Shown piece by piece: positions 1 to 7,215 of a stretch of DNA of 64,000 nt. The notes under the pieces are model-generated. The model was not told where the DNA came from and did not search any database. It worked only from the letters and a program-made list of their open reading frames with translations. Made by a program: the position numbers and the translations under genes. The stretch comes from Lentisphaerae bacterium WC36 (GTDB lineage: Bacteria > Verrucomicrobiota > Lentisphaeria > Victivallales > SZUA-371): contig CP085689.1 of NCBI GenBank assembly GCA_020683205.1, positions 1,240,001-1,304,000 of the forward strand, read 5' to 3'. Position 1 is the stretch's first letter. Every line of letters starts with the position of its first letter.

Positions 1-585
1 GATAACTATATTGAAATAATATTGAAAGTTAAAGAAAATCCAACACCACAAAATATTGTTGAAGGTCGCAAAGAGTTGCGAAAATTAATTTTGAATGTTT
101 TCCCTCGACGTTATAAAAATGAGCTGAACCGCTTCGATTATGCCATGCTTAGCTCGATTGCGATGAAATTATTTGTTGGAGCGACTCAAAGTAATAACAT
201 TCAAGCAAAAGCGAGTAAAAAAGCATCAAATGAAAATGATTTTAATTTTGAATTTGCCGTGTGCAAGGTTTTAAAAACATTTTCATTTCAGCTTGAAGAT
301 ATTTTAAATTATTCAATTCCGCAAATTATGACATTGTTTAGTAATTCGATAAAAATAGGGCAATTTGAAGCTTATAACGATCTATTTATGGCAATGGCAA
401 GTGCTCAATACGGTGGGGAAATTTTAACGCAATTACAAAATAATAACAGTAATATTTTATTTAATGATGCTAGTGTGAGATCAAAAGCAAGTTACACCGA
501 AGAAGAATTAAACGAAGCCAATGAACGTTTAGAAAAGTTTTTGCAACAACAAAAAGAGAAAAAAGATTTGAAAAAGAAAGAATAA
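1..585 (+). CDS. Unknown phage-region protein, 5' end outside window
   Basis: The reading frame is open to the left edge, so the gene is probably cut by the window; an internal TTG at 22 is only a fallback start. About 194 residues are visible. They are soluble and helical, with no signal peptide or membrane segment, and the last 35 residues are a highly charged Glu/Lys coiled-coil-like tail. I recognise no family. The position, upstream of a phage-type small gene and in the same direction as terminase, makes a phage origin likely. A tail-assembly or packaging accessory is possible but unsupported. A weak hairpin (593-609) follows the stop. Confidence 0.55.
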   Translation, partial: DNYIEIILKVKENPTPQNIVEGRKELRKLILNVFPRRYKNELNRFDYAMLSSIAMKLFVGATQSNNIQAKASKKASNENDFNFEFAVCKVLKTFSFQLEDILNYSIPQIMTLFSNSIKIGQFEAYNDLFMAMASAQYGGEILTQLQNNNSNILFNDASVRSKASYTEEELNEANERLEKFLQQQKEKKDLKKKE

Positions 586-642
586 AAGCTATATTATACT
601 TTTGTATAATTAGTCAATAAATTAACAATAGGAGAAATAAAA

Positions 643-900
643 ATGAAGTATGCAGAAAAAGGAAAAGCTGTTGAAGCAATTAAGTTAGAAGATAATGTAA
701 AATCTCAAAAAGAGGCAATAGATTTTTGTTTGGGGAGACGTGGCTGTGGTTGTGATGTAATGGTTCCTGTGCGGGATAATCATAATAATTTTACAGAACA
801 GCTATGCCATACAGGGTCATATATATTAAAACATTTGAAAAATGATTGTTATAGCTTTGAAATTATGAAATCAGAAGAATTCGAAAGTAAATATGAGTAA
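643..900 (+). CDS. Small phage-type protein of the 'MKYRKKPVVIEA' kind
   Basis: 85 residues, with a good AGGAG ribosome binding site just upstream of ATG 643. The start (MKYAEKGKAVEAIKL) and the end (GSYILKHLKNDCYSFEIMKSEEFESKYE in outline) match the layout of a common small tailed-phage protein: 'MKYrkKPvviEA...' at the N-terminus and 'GDyilk...Y...k.e.F...Ye' at the C-terminus. Its function is unknown in the family as I remember it. Two cysteines sit in a GRRGCGC segment in the middle. It shares a bidirectional terminator (904-935) with the convergent TIR operon. The family assignment comes from pattern memory, not from a search. Confidence 0.6.
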   Translation: MKYAEKGKAVEAIKLEDNVKSQKEAIDFCLGRRGCGCDVMVPVRDNHNNFTEQLCHTGSYILKHLKNDCYSFEIMKSEEFESKYE

Positions 901-903
901 AAT

Positions 904-935
904 AAAAAGGGAGCAAAAATGCTCCCCTACTTTTT
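904..935. terminator. Bidirectional rho-independent terminator
   Basis: GGGAGC (909-914), loop AAAAAT, GCTCCC (921-926), flanked by an A-run on the left and a T-run on the right. It can stop the plus-strand gene ending at 900 and the minus-strand TIR operon ending at 934. Confidence 0.85.
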
Positions 936-1338
936 AATCAGCCCAATATCTAATAGCATTAACAATGCTATCCGTATTCCAACGAACATCTTCTTTAGAA
1001 CGCTCTGTCACCGTGTTTGATGTTTTTTGCTGTCCCCAAGGAATAACTCCTATAATATTTTTCCCTTTTTCGAGGGCTTTATCCAACTCCCATTCCATCC
1101 AATCACTATAACTAGCATACATTCCAGCTAAACCTAAAATAATATCAGATTCTTCAATTTTATTTGATAAAACTCGCTTAATATACTTTGCATTTTCTGA
1201 ATCAATGGGGTCATCTTTGGTGACTTCTTTAAATTCTACATTAAAATAGCCTCTTTTGTTTAATAAATCTTGTAAATCTTTTAGGTCATTATCATGATCC
1301 CAAGCGTGGCTGATAAAAATTTTATAATCTTTAGCCAT
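934..1338 (-). CDS. TIR-like protein of the MTH538/ThsB (DUF1863) type
   Basis: 134 residues, a single Rossmann-like TIR-fold domain. The N-terminal strand ends in FISHAW (residues 8-13). A DDPI segment follows (42-45), then SDIILGLAGMYASYSDW (64-80) and IIGVIPWG (95-102), the pattern of the MTH538 TIR-like family that includes ThsB of Thoeris anti-phage systems. A Ser-x-Trp-x-x-Glu arrangement (S78, W80, E83) sits where TIR NADases keep their catalytic glutamate. It is the last gene of a three-gene operon, and its ATG overlaps the end of the upstream gene by 8 bases, so translational coupling is likely. Inferred role: making or sensing an NAD+-derived signal during phage attack. No ThsA-type SIR2/SLOG effector lies nearby. 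Confidence 0.85.
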   Translation of the reverse strand: MAKDYKIFISHAWDHDNDLKDLQDLLNKRGYFNVEFKEVTKDDPIDSENAKYIKRVLSNKIEESDIILGLAGMYASYSDWMEWELDKALEKGKNIIGVIPWGQQKTSNTVTERSKEDVRWNTDSIVNAIRYWAD

Positions 1339-2554
1339 TTGAATTCTCCTGTTTTAAATTCATCATTATTTCTTTATTATTATAATATGAATCTCTTTCC
1401 CAATCTTCTGCCGAGTTTAAAAAGATTTTTTCATATTCTAGTGCTTTTTCATCATTTCCTGAGCTAAAATGGCAAGCGGCTAATGTTGCGGCAAGCCATT
1501 TTTCTTTGCTATCTTTGTGGATAGGTTCCCATTTATCTAAAATTTCACTTCTGACTTTTTCTGCTTCAAATTTAGCCCAACCTTTTTCAGTATTATCAGT
1601 ATCTTGACGTGATGCTAATAATTCTAAACAAAGTGCATAATTTTCGCCAGTATAATAATTACTATCTATCACAAAGCCTCGTTTATAATATTTAATGGAC
1701 TCTCTTAAATATTCGCCGTCGTTATTGATTAAAAATATTTTCTTATGGATAGCACCTAACAAGCCTAGTGTTTCAGGATCATTAGATTCATTATTTTCAT
1801 CAAGCGGTTTGATAATAGCAAAGGCATTTGTTAAGTTTATTTGTTCCTTTTCATTTTGTTTATACGTACATAAGGCTTTTTGCTGAACATAGTAAGGGTT
1901 ATTTTTTTCAATTAAATGAGCCTTACTCCACTCCTCAGCTGCTTTTTGAAAATCACCCTTTTCCATCAATTTTTTTGCATTTAAGGCAATGCTATATAGA
2001 CATTTTCCCTTTTTCGCAAGTTGACTAAGAATGATTTCAAATTCTTCGTCAGTTAAAATTGGAGCATTTTCTCTTAATCGTGGGAATGATTCAAATAGAG
2101 GACTATCTATATTATTATTATTTAGTGTATTATTAATTGTGGCTTTTAGTATTGCTTTACATTCAGTAATAGCTTCGGGGAATATACTTTTACCACCATG
2201 AGAATAAGGTACAGTTCTAATATGACTTAAATCAAAATATTTATGTTCAGATTGCTCTTGTAAGATGATTGTTGTATTAGGTTTTACTGCATGTCTTACT
2301 CCTAATTCATAAATAGCATTGGCATTACAAGTAGAAATATCAGCAATTACAATATCCGCACGTATTAATAGAGCATACATACTTTTGTCAATTGACGAAG
2401 AATCTCTTATTTCGTCGGCTCTGATGCATTCTAGTCCACATTCCTCTGCAGAAGGTTTAATAATATGTTCATAAGTTTTATCTAAGTCAAAAGTATTTTT
2501 CCTATATGTTTTTTCGCCAAAACCCATTATTACAAAACAAATTTTTTTATTCAT
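1331..2554 (-). CDS. Deoxyribosyltransferase-like domain fused to TPR-like scaffold (DUF4071/TRAFs-binding type)
   Basis: 407 residues. The N-terminal ~140 residues have the look of nucleoside 2-deoxyribosyltransferase/deoxyribohydrolase relatives: VIMGFG (8-13), LDKTYEHIIKPSAEECGL (24-41), RADEI (45-49), ADIVIADIS (66-74) and NANAIYELGVRHA (77-89), with E83 in the usual catalytic-glutamate context. Residues ~175-400 are helical repeats of TPR character (AAEEWSKAHLIEKNNPYY; LLGAIHKKIF; ESIKYYKRGFVIDSNYYTGENY). The same layout is annotated as 'TRAFs-binding' or DUF4071 in bacteria and resembles the N-terminal part of animal ASK/MAP3K5 kinases. Middle gene of the TIR operon: 16 bases after the first TIR gene, 8-base overlap with the last. 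Inferred role: sensor or effector for a TIR-made NAD+ derivative. Confidence 0.85.
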   Translation of the reverse strand: MNKKICFVIMGFGEKTYRKNTFDLDKTYEHIIKPSAEECGLECIRADEIRDSSSIDKSMYALLIRADIVIADISTCNANAIYELGVRHAVKPNTTIILQEQSEHKYFDLSHIRTVPYSHGGKSIFPEAITECKAILKATINNTLNNNNIDSPLFESFPRLRENAPILTDEEFEIILSQLAKKGKCLYSIALNAKKLMEKGDFQKAAEEWSKAHLIEKNNPYYVQQKALCTYKQNEKEQINLTNAFAIIKPLDENNESNDPETLGLLGAIHKKIFLINNDGEYLRESIKYYKRGFVIDSNYYTGENYALCLELLASRQDTDNTEKGWAKFEAEKVRSEILDKWEPIHKDSKEKWLAATLAACHFSSGNDEKALEYEKIFLNSAEDWERDSYYNNKEIMMNLKQENSNG

Positions 2555-2570
2555 TATTTATATTCCTTTT

Positions 2571-3080
2571 CTATTTCCATCTATAATAATCTAAATTTCC
2601 ATATGTATTTAAACCTAAATTGTTTTTGTATAGGTCTAAATACTCATGACCTCCATGACTGCCATCATATTCCTTTATAGGTATAACCTTAATATTTTGA
2701 CCTTTCATTTGATCGGCAATACCTACTTCCCAAGGTACCCATCTTGAATTCAAAGCATTAGTAGTAGCTAATACCCAGAATTCATCACATACTCTAATTT
2801 TTTCTTTTATTTTCCTTGCTGTTTCAACATTTGTCGTAGTAGGCAACTCTCCGTCTTGCCAATCAACATATAAAGAAATGCCTTTTTTTTCACAAAAAGC
2901 TATTAACTGTTTTGCTAATTTTTTATCTTCATGACTATGAGATAAAAAAACATGTTTATAATTAGAGGAAAATCTCCGATTAAAGTCAGCTGAATCATTT
3001 AAAGCTATTAAATTAGCAGATTCATTTAAATTAACAGATTCAAGTTGCGACCTTGAAATAAAACTACTAAAATTTGCCAT
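2571..3080 (-). CDS. TIR-domain protein, first gene of the defence-like operon
   Basis: 169 residues. About 40 residues with low similarity to anything I know precede a TIR domain (~42-140): HVFLSHSHEDKKLA (43-56), LYVDWQDGELP (70-80), CDEFWVLATTNALNSRW (98-114) and VPWEVGIAD (115-123). The S-x-W-x-x-x-E motif of NAD+-cleaving TIR domains is present (S112, W114, E118), so catalysis is plausible. The start has GGAG about 10 bases upstream. It is the promoter-proximal gene, followed closely by the deoxyribosyltransferase/TPR gene and the MTH538-type gene. Inferred role: NADase or signal-producing enzyme of an anti-phage system carried by the prophage. Confidence 0.87.
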   Translation of the reverse strand: MANFSSFISRSQLESVNLNESANLIALNDSADFNRRFSSNYKHVFLSHSHEDKKLAKQLIAFCEKKGISLYVDWQDGELPTTTNVETARKIKEKIRVCDEFWVLATTNALNSRWVPWEVGIADQMKGQNIKVIPIKEYDGSHGGHEYLDLYKNNLGLNTYGNLDYYRWK

Positions 3081-3128
3081 TATTTTTTCTCCATATTTTA
3101 ATGTTTATAAAGTTGGTGTTTTGTATTA

Positions 3129-3141
3129 GCATTTTAAATGC
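3129..3141. promoter_or_regulatory. Short palindrome upstream of TIR operon
   Basis: GCATTT-T-AAATGC, a perfect 6+1+6 inverted repeat about 50 bases upstream of the first TIR start codon. A repressor site is plausible, but it could be chance in AT-rich DNA. Confidence 0.3.
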
Positions 3142-3165
3142 CAATTGAAAATTTTGTGTAAAGTT

Positions 3166-3197
3166 AAAAAAAAGTGAGACTATTTGTCTCTTTTTTA
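3166..3197. terminator. A-run/hairpin/T-run, possible bidirectional terminator
   Basis: An A-run, GAGAC (3176-3180), loop TATTT, GTCTC (3186-3190), then six T. The 5-bp stem is short. Placed between the divergent TIR operon and terminase, it could insulate the two units or act in the TIR leader. Confidence 0.45.
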
Positions 3198-3212
3198 ACT
3201 AAATAAAATTAC

Positions 3213-3237
3213 ACTAATGACACACTGTGTCATTAGT
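3213..3237. promoter_or_regulatory. Perfect 25-bp palindrome between TIR operon and terminase
   Basis: ACTAATGACACA-C-TGTGTCATTAGT: two perfect 12-base arms around one centre base, far longer than expected by chance. It sits in the divergent intergenic space. The shape suits a dimeric repressor operator, or a packaging or recombination site close to the terminase gene. No T-run follows, so it is not a terminator. Confidence 0.6.
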
Positions 3238-3298
3238 TAACAGCTAGTAAAAACTGTATTTTATTAGCAATAAATCTTAAATTTTATTGACATAGAGT

Positions 3299-3326
3299 GC
3301 CTCTGTTAAAAAACAGGGGCTTTTTT
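3299..3326 (+). terminator. Terminator-like hairpin at the terminase start
   Basis: GCCTCTGTT (3299-3307), loop, AACAGGGGC (3312-3320) and six T (3321-3326) form a 9-bp stem with one G-T pair and a T-tract, the canonical terminator form. It overlaps the first codons of the longest terminase frame. The AGGGG inside its right arm is also a good ribosome binding site for GTG 3327, so folding could control both transcription and translation. Confidence 0.6.
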
Positions 3327-4739
3327 GTGGTTTTATCATCTAAGAAACGATTTATTGCAAAGTGGAATTTTCTCGAATTTATCAAGACGGTGCGCAGTAG
3401 TTCACAGGAGTATATTGTTGGAAAACATACGCGTGAGATTACGGCTCGTCTTGATAAAGCTTTAGACGATTATAGACATGGAATATCAACGTATTTAATC
3501 GTTACTTTACCGTTTCGGCATGGCAAAAGTGAAATAGTTTCGCGTCATTTACCACCTTATTTTTTAGGGCATTTTCCACAAGATGAAATTATCCTTGGAA
3601 CTTACAATCAATCACTTTCAAATCAAATGAGCAAAAGTGCTCGATCAGTGATTAAGTCAAAAGAATATCTTGAAATCTTCGGCTATAAACTTAGTAAAGA
3701 AGCTAGTAGTGTTGAATATTGGGAACTGGATACTGGTGGTAAATTTCAAGCTGCAACAATTAATAGTGGTGCAACTGGTAAAGGTGCTCACGTTTTAGTT
3801 ATCGACGATTATTTAAAGGGCAGGGCATCAGCAGAGAGTAAAACAATTCGTGATACGCAATGGGATGGCTTCGCAGGTGATTTAATGACGCGTCTTGCTC
3901 CAGTTCATATTGTGATAATTCTTGCAACACGGTGGCACGCTGACGATATTATAGGACGTATTCAGAAACGCAATAACCCTAATAGTGATGTTTATGACCC
4001 TGACTTTCCTAAATTTGAAACTTATAAATATCCTGCTCGTGATGAAAAGGGTAATTATCTTTTTACTGAGCGTTTCCCTAAATCGTGGTATTTAAGCCAA
4101 TTTGCTACCTTGGGAAGTTATCAAGCGGCGGCACTATTACAGTGTGACCCAGTTATCAAAGGTGGGAATTTACTGAAAACTAACGGTATTCAATTTATTG
4201 ATGAAGCTGATTTACCTAAAAATATTAGGTATTTTAGATTTTGGGATTTGGCATCAACTGAAAAAGAGCGAAACAGCGATGACCCTGACTGGACGAGTGG
4301 GGCGTTGGTGGGAATAAAAGTTGTTAAAGGCATGATGCAGATTTTTATTAAAAATGTTGCTATGTGTCAAGAAGAATCTCCAAAGCGAAATCGTTTAATC
4401 TTAAATACGACTAAAAACGATACTCACAAAGTGCAAATTGGCGTAGAATCGGTAGCAGGATACAAAGATACTTACACCACGCTAAAAGATTTATTAAAGG
4501 GTAAAAGAATTGTTAAAAAAATAACGGTGTCGGGTGATAAGGTTACGCGTGCATCAATTCTTGAAGCTCCACTTGAAGCAGGGAATGTATTTATGGCTCG
4601 GGGGCATTGGAATGCGGCAGTTATTGACCAGTTACAACAATTTCCTGCAGGAGATCATGATGACCATGTTGATTCAATCTCAGGAGCTGTTCACATGGCG
4701 AAAAAGTACCGCAAACAGTTACGCAGTGCTACGGCTTAA
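3327..4739 (+). CDS. Phage terminase large subunit
   Basis: ATPase-nuclease motor that packages phage DNA. Numbering from an alternative GTG at 3297, the ATPase part has a Walker-A-like TLPFRHGKSE (70-79), VLVIDD as Walker B (166-171) and ATRWHADDIIGR afterwards. The nuclease part begins at RFWDLAS (D317) and ends with HDDHVDSISGA (including D459). I prefer GTG 3327 because AGGGG lies 7 bases upstream; the longer start has no visible ribosome binding site. The length (470 aa) is normal. It points toward, and overlaps by 11 bases, a minus-strand gene, and so opposes the portal and head genes. Co-orientation is normal in tailed phages, so this suggests rearrangement. No small terminase subunit is identified. 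Confidence 0.92.
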   Translation: MVLSSKKRFIAKWNFLEFIKTVRSSSQEYIVGKHTREITARLDKALDDYRHGISTYLIVTLPFRHGKSEIVSRHLPPYFLGHFPQDEIILGTYNQSLSNQMSKSARSVIKSKEYLEIFGYKLSKEASSVEYWELDTGGKFQAATINSGATGKGAHVLVIDDYLKGRASAESKTIRDTQWDGFAGDLMTRLAPVHIVIILATRWHADDIIGRIQKRNNPNSDVYDPDFPKFETYKYPARDEKGNYLFTERFPKSWYLSQFATLGSYQAAALLQCDPVIKGGNLLKTNGIQFIDEADLPKNIRYFRFWDLASTEKERNSDDPDWTSGALVGIKVVKGMMQIFIKNVAMCQEESPKRNRLILNTTKNDTHKVQIGVESVAGYKDTYTTLKDLLKGKRIVKKITVSGDKVTRASILEAPLEAGNVFMARGHWNAAVIDQLQQFPAGDHDDHVDSISGAVHMAKKYRKQLRSATA

Positions 4740-4917
4740 TTAGAAACTTTTCACCCTCTACTATCTCAATAAACCCATTGTATTTAGGATCAAATTTAGC
4801 AATGGAGCCATCTTCAAGCTCTAAGCCATATTCGATGCTGAATAATTCATTAAGAATTTCACCTTCTAAATGAGGGTGATTCTTTTTAAACTCCTTGAAT
4901 TGTTCTTTTCGTGTCAT
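4729..4917 (-). CDS. Small acidic protein downstream of the MuF-peptidase gene
   Basis: 62 residues, starting one base after the end of the MuF-type gene on the same strand, so co-translated. The core (LNELFSIEYGLELEDGSIAKFDPKYNGFIEI in outline) looks like a small beta-rich domain. I do not recognise a family. Its place directly after a head protein with a C-terminal peptidase domain makes a cognate inhibitor or immunity role possible. It overlaps the terminase stop by 11 bases. Confidence 0.65.
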   Translation of the reverse strand: MTRKEQFKEFKKNHPHLEGEILNELFSIEYGLELEDGSIAKFDPKYNGFIEIVEGEKFLIKP

Positions 4918-4918
4918 C

Positions 4919-6481
4919 TTAATATCTCCAATTTAGAGCTTTTAATAATTTTTCAAATTCATCATAGATTTTTATAAAATCTTCATTAGTCCACTGACTA
5001 CTATAAATGCTATTGGCTTGTTTTTCAACAATTTCGTTAAGTTGGTCTAATAAAAGTTTGTTTTTCGATTTAGTCGCTATAAATTGCGCATAAGTTCTTG
5101 CAAATAACTCACTTTTATCTGTCACATAATTATAACCACTACGATTAAACAGATGAGCATTTTTTTGTATCTTTTGATACGTTGCACTTTCTTTAATTGC
5201 TACTAGTAAATCATCTAAAATATTATTATGCTCTTTAATTGCAAATAAATGTAAATAATGACCTACTTCATGAACAAGAGTAAGACCTTGGTGACTCCCC
5301 TGAGAACTAACTGCAATTTCTTTTGGCATGTTATCTAATAAAGAATACTTATAATGTCCTAGTGTCTTAGTTCCTCTTGACTGACGAATTGGAATTTTAT
5401 TTAACACTCCATCACCGTGAACGCTATCAATTGCGTCTAGTGCATTTTTCACTTGTGATGCAATTTTATTAGTTGATTTAAATTCCAAAGCATTTGATAC
5501 TGGTACGCCTCTAGGTTTTGTTTTTTGATTGCCTTGAATATTAATTTTTTTAGTTTTTGTATTTATTTTCTTTTTGCTTGGCAATTTAATATTTTTGATA
5601 AATGAATTACTTGGATTGCCTTTTTCGTCGTAGTCCATTTCTTGATCTACTTCATCAACTGCGATAATGCGATGAGTGCAATTTGGGTGGAATAATCCGT
5701 CGCTAATGGCTGAATCCAAACTCATATATTTAGGGTGTTTTCCCGAAATACTTAACAATCTATCTTCATATTTGGCGCATTTATCGCATGGCTTCGCACT
5801 AACTGAAATGGTTACAACATCATTTCCCGACTTAGCACAACCGTGCAAATAGCTTTCACGAGCGTTATTAAATAAAGTGGTACGTCCGAGCATTTTAAAA
5901 TATGCGTCACTATTCCATTTTGCGCCATTTTTAGCGATAAATTGAAACGCATTACCACCGTTACGGAAAAATAACTCTTTGCCAATTTCGGCAGGAGTTG
6001 CACCTGTTAAAGTTGCTTTATTAAGAATATCAGAGCTAATACGACGAAGAGCACCAACTGTTTGTGTACTCATTTTTTGAGTAGCTCCTGCAATGTGTGC
6101 AAAATCATCTTTTAGCATATTGTCGATTAAATTTTTATCAACATCAAGTAAAACTTTATTTAGTGGCTTTTTGCCGTAATAAACGTCGGCTAAGGCATTG
6201 CGAAAAAAGGATTGAATAACGTATTTAGTGTGATATTCGTGGTTTTCTCGATAAGTTTTTTCTAAGTTATTGCAAATTTTTTGAATTTCATTCATTAATT
6301 TAACTAATCGAGGACCACTGTAAGAAGTGCGAGCTGCTAAAACATAATCTTCAATGGCATCTTCGATACTTTTGCGTGCTGAAACATAAATTTTATATAA
6401 ATCATCTGCTTTGGCTTGAAGTTCTGAATAACCCTTTGTGGCGTGTGATTGTAATTTTTTGCGTATTGGTGACTTTGGCAT
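4919..6481 (-). CDS. MuF/SPP1 gp7-type minor head protein with C-terminal HExxH metallopeptidase domain
   Basis: 520 residues. The central part (~150-275) is a phage Mu F-like head morphogenesis domain: GRTTLFNNARESYLHGC (199-215), CDKC (232-235) and the signature HPNCTHRI (265-272). A Lys-rich linker (~300-325) leads to a C-terminal domain (~330-520) with HEVGH (404-408) and a downstream SELFARTYAQF (457-467), whose E458 could be the third zinc ligand of a gluzincin-like site. MuF proteins in several phages carry swappable enzymatic or toxin C-termini ejected with the DNA, and this fusion fits that picture. It could act on host proteins after injection or mature the capsid. Downstream small gene: 4729-4917. 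Predicted cytoplasmic and virion-packaged. Confidence 0.87.
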   Translation of the reverse strand: MPKSPIRKKLQSHATKGYSELQAKADDLYKIYVSARKSIEDAIEDYVLAARTSYSGPRLVKLMNEIQKICNNLEKTYRENHEYHTKYVIQSFFRNALADVYYGKKPLNKVLLDVDKNLIDNMLKDDFAHIAGATQKMSTQTVGALRRISSDILNKATLTGATPAEIGKELFFRNGGNAFQFIAKNGAKWNSDAYFKMLGRTTLFNNARESYLHGCAKSGNDVVTISVSAKPCDKCAKYEDRLLSISGKHPKYMSLDSAISDGLFHPNCTHRIIAVDEVDQEMDYDEKGNPSNSFIKNIKLPSKKKINTKTKKINIQGNQKTKPRGVPVSNALEFKSTNKIASQVKNALDAIDSVHGDGVLNKIPIRQSRGTKTLGHYKYSLLDNMPKEIAVSSQGSHQGLTLVHEVGHYLHLFAIKEHNNILDDLLVAIKESATYQKIQKNAHLFNRSGYNYVTDKSELFARTYAQFIATKSKNKLLLDQLNEIVEKQANSIYSSQWTNEDFIKIYDEFEKLLKALNWRY

Positions 6482-6507
6482 TTTTTTATAAAAGCCGTTT
6501 TTGTCAA

Positions 6508-6538
6508 TAAAAAAATGGCTGGATTTGTGGTCCAGCCT
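6508..6538 (-). terminator. Rho-independent terminator ending the left cassette
   Basis: On the minus strand: GGCTGGA, loop CCACAAA, TCCAGCC, then A and seven T. The same structure ends the right cassette. MuF lies downstream on the same strand, so it may need its own promoter or read-through. Confidence 0.85.
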
Positions 6539-6572
6539 TAAGGAAGAAATAAGAAGTATTATAGGGTTTATT

Positions 6573-7028
6573 TTAATCTAGAATGTTATCAAAGGCTTTT
6601 TTATCGTACGCTTCTTGCCAAGCTTTAAAGCCAAATTTATTAAGTGTTCGGTATAAAACACGTGCTTTTAGATACCATTTGAAACAGGTGAAATAGAGCT
6701 TTGGATTGTTCCAAGGGAAATGGTAATCACGAATTTTCTTCATATTTTTTAACATTCTTTTATTTGCTAAATTAAAATTCTCTTTTGTTCCATCTGAGTG
6801 GCTAAAATCCCAATCGTGAACCACTACGCAATCTTTATAAAGAGTGACAAATTGGTCGATAACATCACGGCTCCAGTTTGGCATCCATTCCGCCCCGCAA
6901 CCGTTATAACAAGCTGCTATTTGCTCATTCGTGGCTGTTGTCATTGAGTTTGCGACTTCAAGATCATATTTTTTAATATTGGAACGGTAATCGTATTTTT
7001 GTGAAATAGCTTTATTGTATTTATTCAT
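6573..7028 (-). CDS. Conserved phage protein with NGCG and HDWDFS motifs (left copy)
   Basis: 151 residues. Motifs: CYNGCGAEWMP (40-50), a helix, then CVVVHDWDFSHSDG (67-80) and FNLANKRMLKN (85-95). A Cys-Gly loop followed by a His-Asp pair in a helix, then a 'D/N..F' helix, recalls phospholipase-A2-like small phage proteins, but the canonical calcium loop is not clear. The function is therefore open: lipase-like lysis factor or virion enzyme. The N-terminus is nine residues longer than in the right copy. Last gene of the left cassette, followed by the terminator. Confidence 0.75.
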   Translation of the reverse strand: MNKYNKAISQKYDYRSNIKKYDLEVANSMTTATNEQIAACYNGCGAEWMPNWSRDVIDQFVTLYKDCVVVHDWDFSHSDGTKENFNLANKRMLKNMKKIRDYHFPWNNPKLYFTCFKWYLKARVLYRTLNKFGFKAWQEAYDKKAFDNILD

Positions 7029-7029
7029 A

Positions 7030-7212
7030 TTAAGTTCCTGCTTTAAAAATGGTTAGTTCTTTACCGTTACTCCAATCGATAGCGCCACGTTCTGAGCGGT
7101 TAACTTCTCTTTTTTTTGCACCATTTTCGTAATACTCAACCTCTGTGTAAATATTGTTTTTGCACCCTGTGATAAAAATTAAGCAACTACTTATAATTAA
7201 TAATTTTTTCAT
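7030..7212 (-). CDS. Small lipoprotein in the lysis slot (left copy)
   Basis: 60 residues. Lipoprotein signal with lipobox FITGC (C17), then a short chain that includes EVEYYENGAKKREVN, a motif seen in 'toxin-antitoxin repeat'-like antifreeze folds. It sits between the holin-like gene and the HDWDFS gene, where spanin-like lipoproteins are expected. The right cassette carries an unrelated lipoprotein here, so this slot has been exchanged. Confidence 0.7.
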   Translation of the reverse strand: MKKLLIISSCLIFITGCKNNIYTEVEYYENGAKKREVNRSERGAIDWSNGKELTIFKAGT

Positions 7213-7215
7213 GGT

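Noticed and set aside
593-609. ATTATAC/GTATAAT hairpin after the first gene as a terminator
   Set aside because: Short, AT-only stem with no T-run.
934-3080. Calling the operon a standard Thoeris system
   Set aside because: A ThsB-like protein is present, but no ThsA (SIR2/SLOG or TM-SLOG) gene is adjacent; the middle gene is a different architecture.
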